DNA of 7,112 nt from Planctomycetaceae bacterium (GTDB lineage Bacteria; Planctomycetota; Planctomycetia; Pirellulales; Pirellulaceae), in NCBI GenBank assembly GCA_007133715.1, contig SLMF01000063.1:1-7112 (forward strand). The letters are read 5' to 3'. A model generated the notes under the pieces. It had not been told where the DNA came from, made no database searches, and saw only the letters and a program-made list of their open reading frames with translations. Position numbers and translations under genes: made by a program. Below, piece by piece: positions 5,785 through 7,112 of this stretch; the first letter of the stretch is position 1; each line of letters opens with the position of its first letter.

Positions 5785-5804
5785 AAGACCGCCGGGGGCT
5801 GCGA

Positions 5805-6551
5805 TTAGTCCTGCGATTGGTCGTTCGAATCGAGACACTTCAGGCGGATGTTGCGGAAGCGGATCGTCATGGGCGGGCCGGAATGCAGCTGGAATGCGAT
5901 CACGCCTTCCGAGCGGGCTTCGGGCGCGTCGTCGATCACTTCGTGCATCTTCACGCCGTTGATCTTGGTCACCAGCCGATTCCCCTCGGCCAACACGTGA
6001 TACACATTCCAATCGCGGGGATGCACGTGCTGTCCCAGAGCGTCCTCTTCGGCAAAGCGTTCGACTTGGCGTTCGCCCTCGACCGAAATGACCAGTTTCT
6101 GACCGCGGCGGGCGAGGATCCCGCGACCGGCCTCTTCGTACATGATGCCCGTGATCCAATCGACATTGGCGATGTCGGGTTGGTAGCCGCCGACCCGATA
6201 TCCGTCCAGCCGCCGGGACCGCACTTGGACTCCCGAGTTCGCCCAGTCGCTATCGATACGATACTCGAACTTCAACTCGAAATCGCCCGGCTCGCCACCT
6301 TCCCAGATCAGGAACGTGTTTCGCTGGGTCGGGTTGTCGGCCGTGGTCTGGCCGAGGATCGCCCCGTCCTCGACTCGCCAGAATCCCGGGTCGCCATCCC
6401 AGCCGTCGAGGGTCTCTCCGTCGAAGAGCGGGACAAATCCCTGCTGGTCATCGGCCCAGCTGGGCGAGCAGGCGAGCAACGCGAGCAACATCCCGACGAG
6501 TCCGGCGGTACCCGCCATCCCCATCCAATTGCAATTCCATGTTCTTGTCAT
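5805..6551 (-). CDS. Secreted DUF1080 protein (3-keto-disaccharide hydrolase-like, concanavalin A-like fold)
   Basis: The complete protein has 248 residues. It opens with a signal peptide: hydrophobic core at about 13-28 and a probable signal peptidase I site after SWA (A33). The mature protein starts in family style with GFVPLFDGETLDGWDGD (38-54), then FWRVEDGAILGQ (57-68), FELKFEYRID (91-100), NSGVQVRSR (105-113) and the closing MTIRFRNIRLK (228-238). This is the DUF1080/PF06439 family, linked to hydrolysis of oxidised disaccharides and abundant in Planctomycetota. It should act in the periplasm or outside the cell; the substrate is unknown. The start at 6551 has AAAGGA 7 bases upstream. 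It follows the DUF6807 gene by 18 bases, so the two are probably one operon. A cysteine at 28 (LLAC) could be a loose lipobox, making a lipoprotein a minor alternative. Confidence 0.92.
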   Translation of the reverse strand: MTRTWNCNWMGMAGTAGLVGMLLALLACSPSWADDQQGFVPLFDGETLDGWDGDPGFWRVEDGAILGQTTADNPTQRNTFLIWEGGEPGDFELKFEYRIDSDWANSGVQVRSRRLDGYRVGGYQPDIANVDWITGIMYEEAGRGILARRGQKLVISVEGERQVERFAEEDALGQHVHPRDWNVYHVLAEGNRLVTKINGVKMHEVIDDAPEARSEGVIAFQLHSGPPMTIRFRNIRLKCLDSNDQSQD

Positions 6552-6569
6552 CTTGGTATCCTTTCGAAA

Positions 6570-7112
6570 CTAATGTGTTGGGCGTCGGACGGATTCGTCC
6601 GCGGCATAACGGGCATATTGCCCGGCAACATCTGCCTCTTCATGGTCGCCCGAATGTACAAACACACGATACCTCAGCGTCAGCGATTGGCCTGATTCCA
6701 AGGTGTAGCTGCCGTCCTCGTCCAAGCCGCCCACCTGCCGTTGTCCGAACGGATTGATGGCGGCCAGTCCGTAATCTCGCACGTGCCAGTAGCCGACGCG
6801 GAAGTTATCCGGATGGTCGAACACCGCGATTCCCCGCCAGCCATAGCCTTCGATCGGGCCGGAATAGTCCATCCACGGTGCGGGCGTGCCATACACATTG
6901 CGTTCGCCCTGTTGGCCGCGGGCGTTGGTCAGCACGCCGCCGCGTCGCCCATCGATCTCGGGGCGTTGGCGGAAGGCCAGCAGCCCTTCCTTATCATCAC
7001 CGAAGGTAAGTTCCCCTCGAGTGGCTTTCAGCGTGGTGCGGAAATCGATCAGGCGTCCGCAGGCGGGCGTGTCGTGGAACCGCAGTTCCTGGATTTCCTC
7101 GAGAAGGACTTC
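6570..7112 (-). CDS. DUF6807/PmoA-like protein, C-terminal 180 residues, cut by right edge
   Basis: Only the last 180 residues are in the window; the reading frame is open through the right edge and the start lies outside it. The fragment carries the pattern of the DUF6807 family (often annotated PmoA or methane oxygenase PmoA): TPAPWMDYSGPIEG, then GWRGIAVFDHPDNFRVGYWHVRDYGLAAINPFG, then a C-terminal beta segment (SLTLRYRVFVHSGD). The PmoA name is not evidence for methane oxidation; the function is unknown, and family members are frequent in planctomycete and Bacteroidetes-type carbohydrate loci. An internal GTG at 6935 is not a plausible start, because recognisable coding sequence continues upstream of it. 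The gene ends 18 bases before the DUF1080 start and should share its transcript. Confidence 0.84.
   Translation of the reverse strand, partial: EVLLEEIQELRFHDTPACGRLIDFRTTLKATRGELTFGDDKEGLLAFRQRPEIDGRRGGVLTNARGQQGERNVYGTPAPWMDYSGPIEGYGWRGIAVFDHPDNFRVGYWHVRDYGLAAINPFGQRQVGGLDEDGSYTLESGQSLTLRYRVFVHSGDHEEADVAGQYARYAADESVRRPTH

Noticed and set aside
6463..6480. Lipobox in the DUF1080 signal peptide (LLAC, cysteine 28)
   Set aside because: Leucine at position -2 is a poor lipobox fit, and a standard signal peptidase I site (SWA before DD) follows. Kept only as a minor alternative.
5730..6695. 321-codon plus-strand open frame across the DUF1080 gene
   Set aside because: Antisense shadow of a confidently identified secreted protein with signal peptide and ribosome binding site.

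Overview
The window is high-GC bacterial chromosomal DNA that most resembles the phylum Planctomycetota, probably a Pirellulales/Rhodopirellula-like organism. This rests on the pairing of a secreted DUF1080 (3-keto-disaccharide hydrolase-like) protein with a DUF6807/PmoA-like protein, on the style of the GlgX and AroC proteins, and on palindrome-rich intergenic repeats. The taxonomic call is inference. There are seven protein-coding genes, two of them cut by the window edges. I see no rRNA, tRNA, CRISPR array, transposase or phage gene.

Layout. (1) 1-1118, minus: N-terminal part of a GlgX-type glycogen debranching enzyme, running off the left edge. Its leader (about 1119-1395) holds an AT-rich block with competing inverted repeats and, further upstream, a long hairpin that probably ends the preceding transcript. 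(2) 1396-3871, minus: chorismate synthase (aroC) followed after 28 bases by a membrane-anchored protein of unknown function with faint AsmA-like character, probably one operon. (3) 3872-4205: divergent intergenic region with a nested palindrome and a weak aroC promoter candidate. (4) 4206-5510, plus: an SBF-like (bile acid:sodium symporter superfamily) membrane transporter that appears to start at TTG, then a TusA/SirA-like sulfur-carrier protein, probably co-transcribed. (5) 5511-5804: convergent intergenic region almost filled by inverted repeats: a 153-bp element with terminal inverted repeats that starts one base after the tusA-like stop codon, a perfect 10-bp hairpin, and a set of repeats that can fold as a three-way junction. 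(6) 5805-7112, minus: a DUF6807/PmoA-like gene (C-terminal part only) followed after 18 bases by the exported DUF1080 gene. This pair is of a kind common in planctomycete carbohydrate-degradation loci.

The gene content is mostly housekeeping and carbohydrate metabolism. No complete novel system can be demonstrated. The points most worth a second look are the palindrome cluster at 5512-5784, the attenuator-like repeats ahead of glgX, the unknown envelope protein behind aroC, and the SBF-transporter/TusA pairing.
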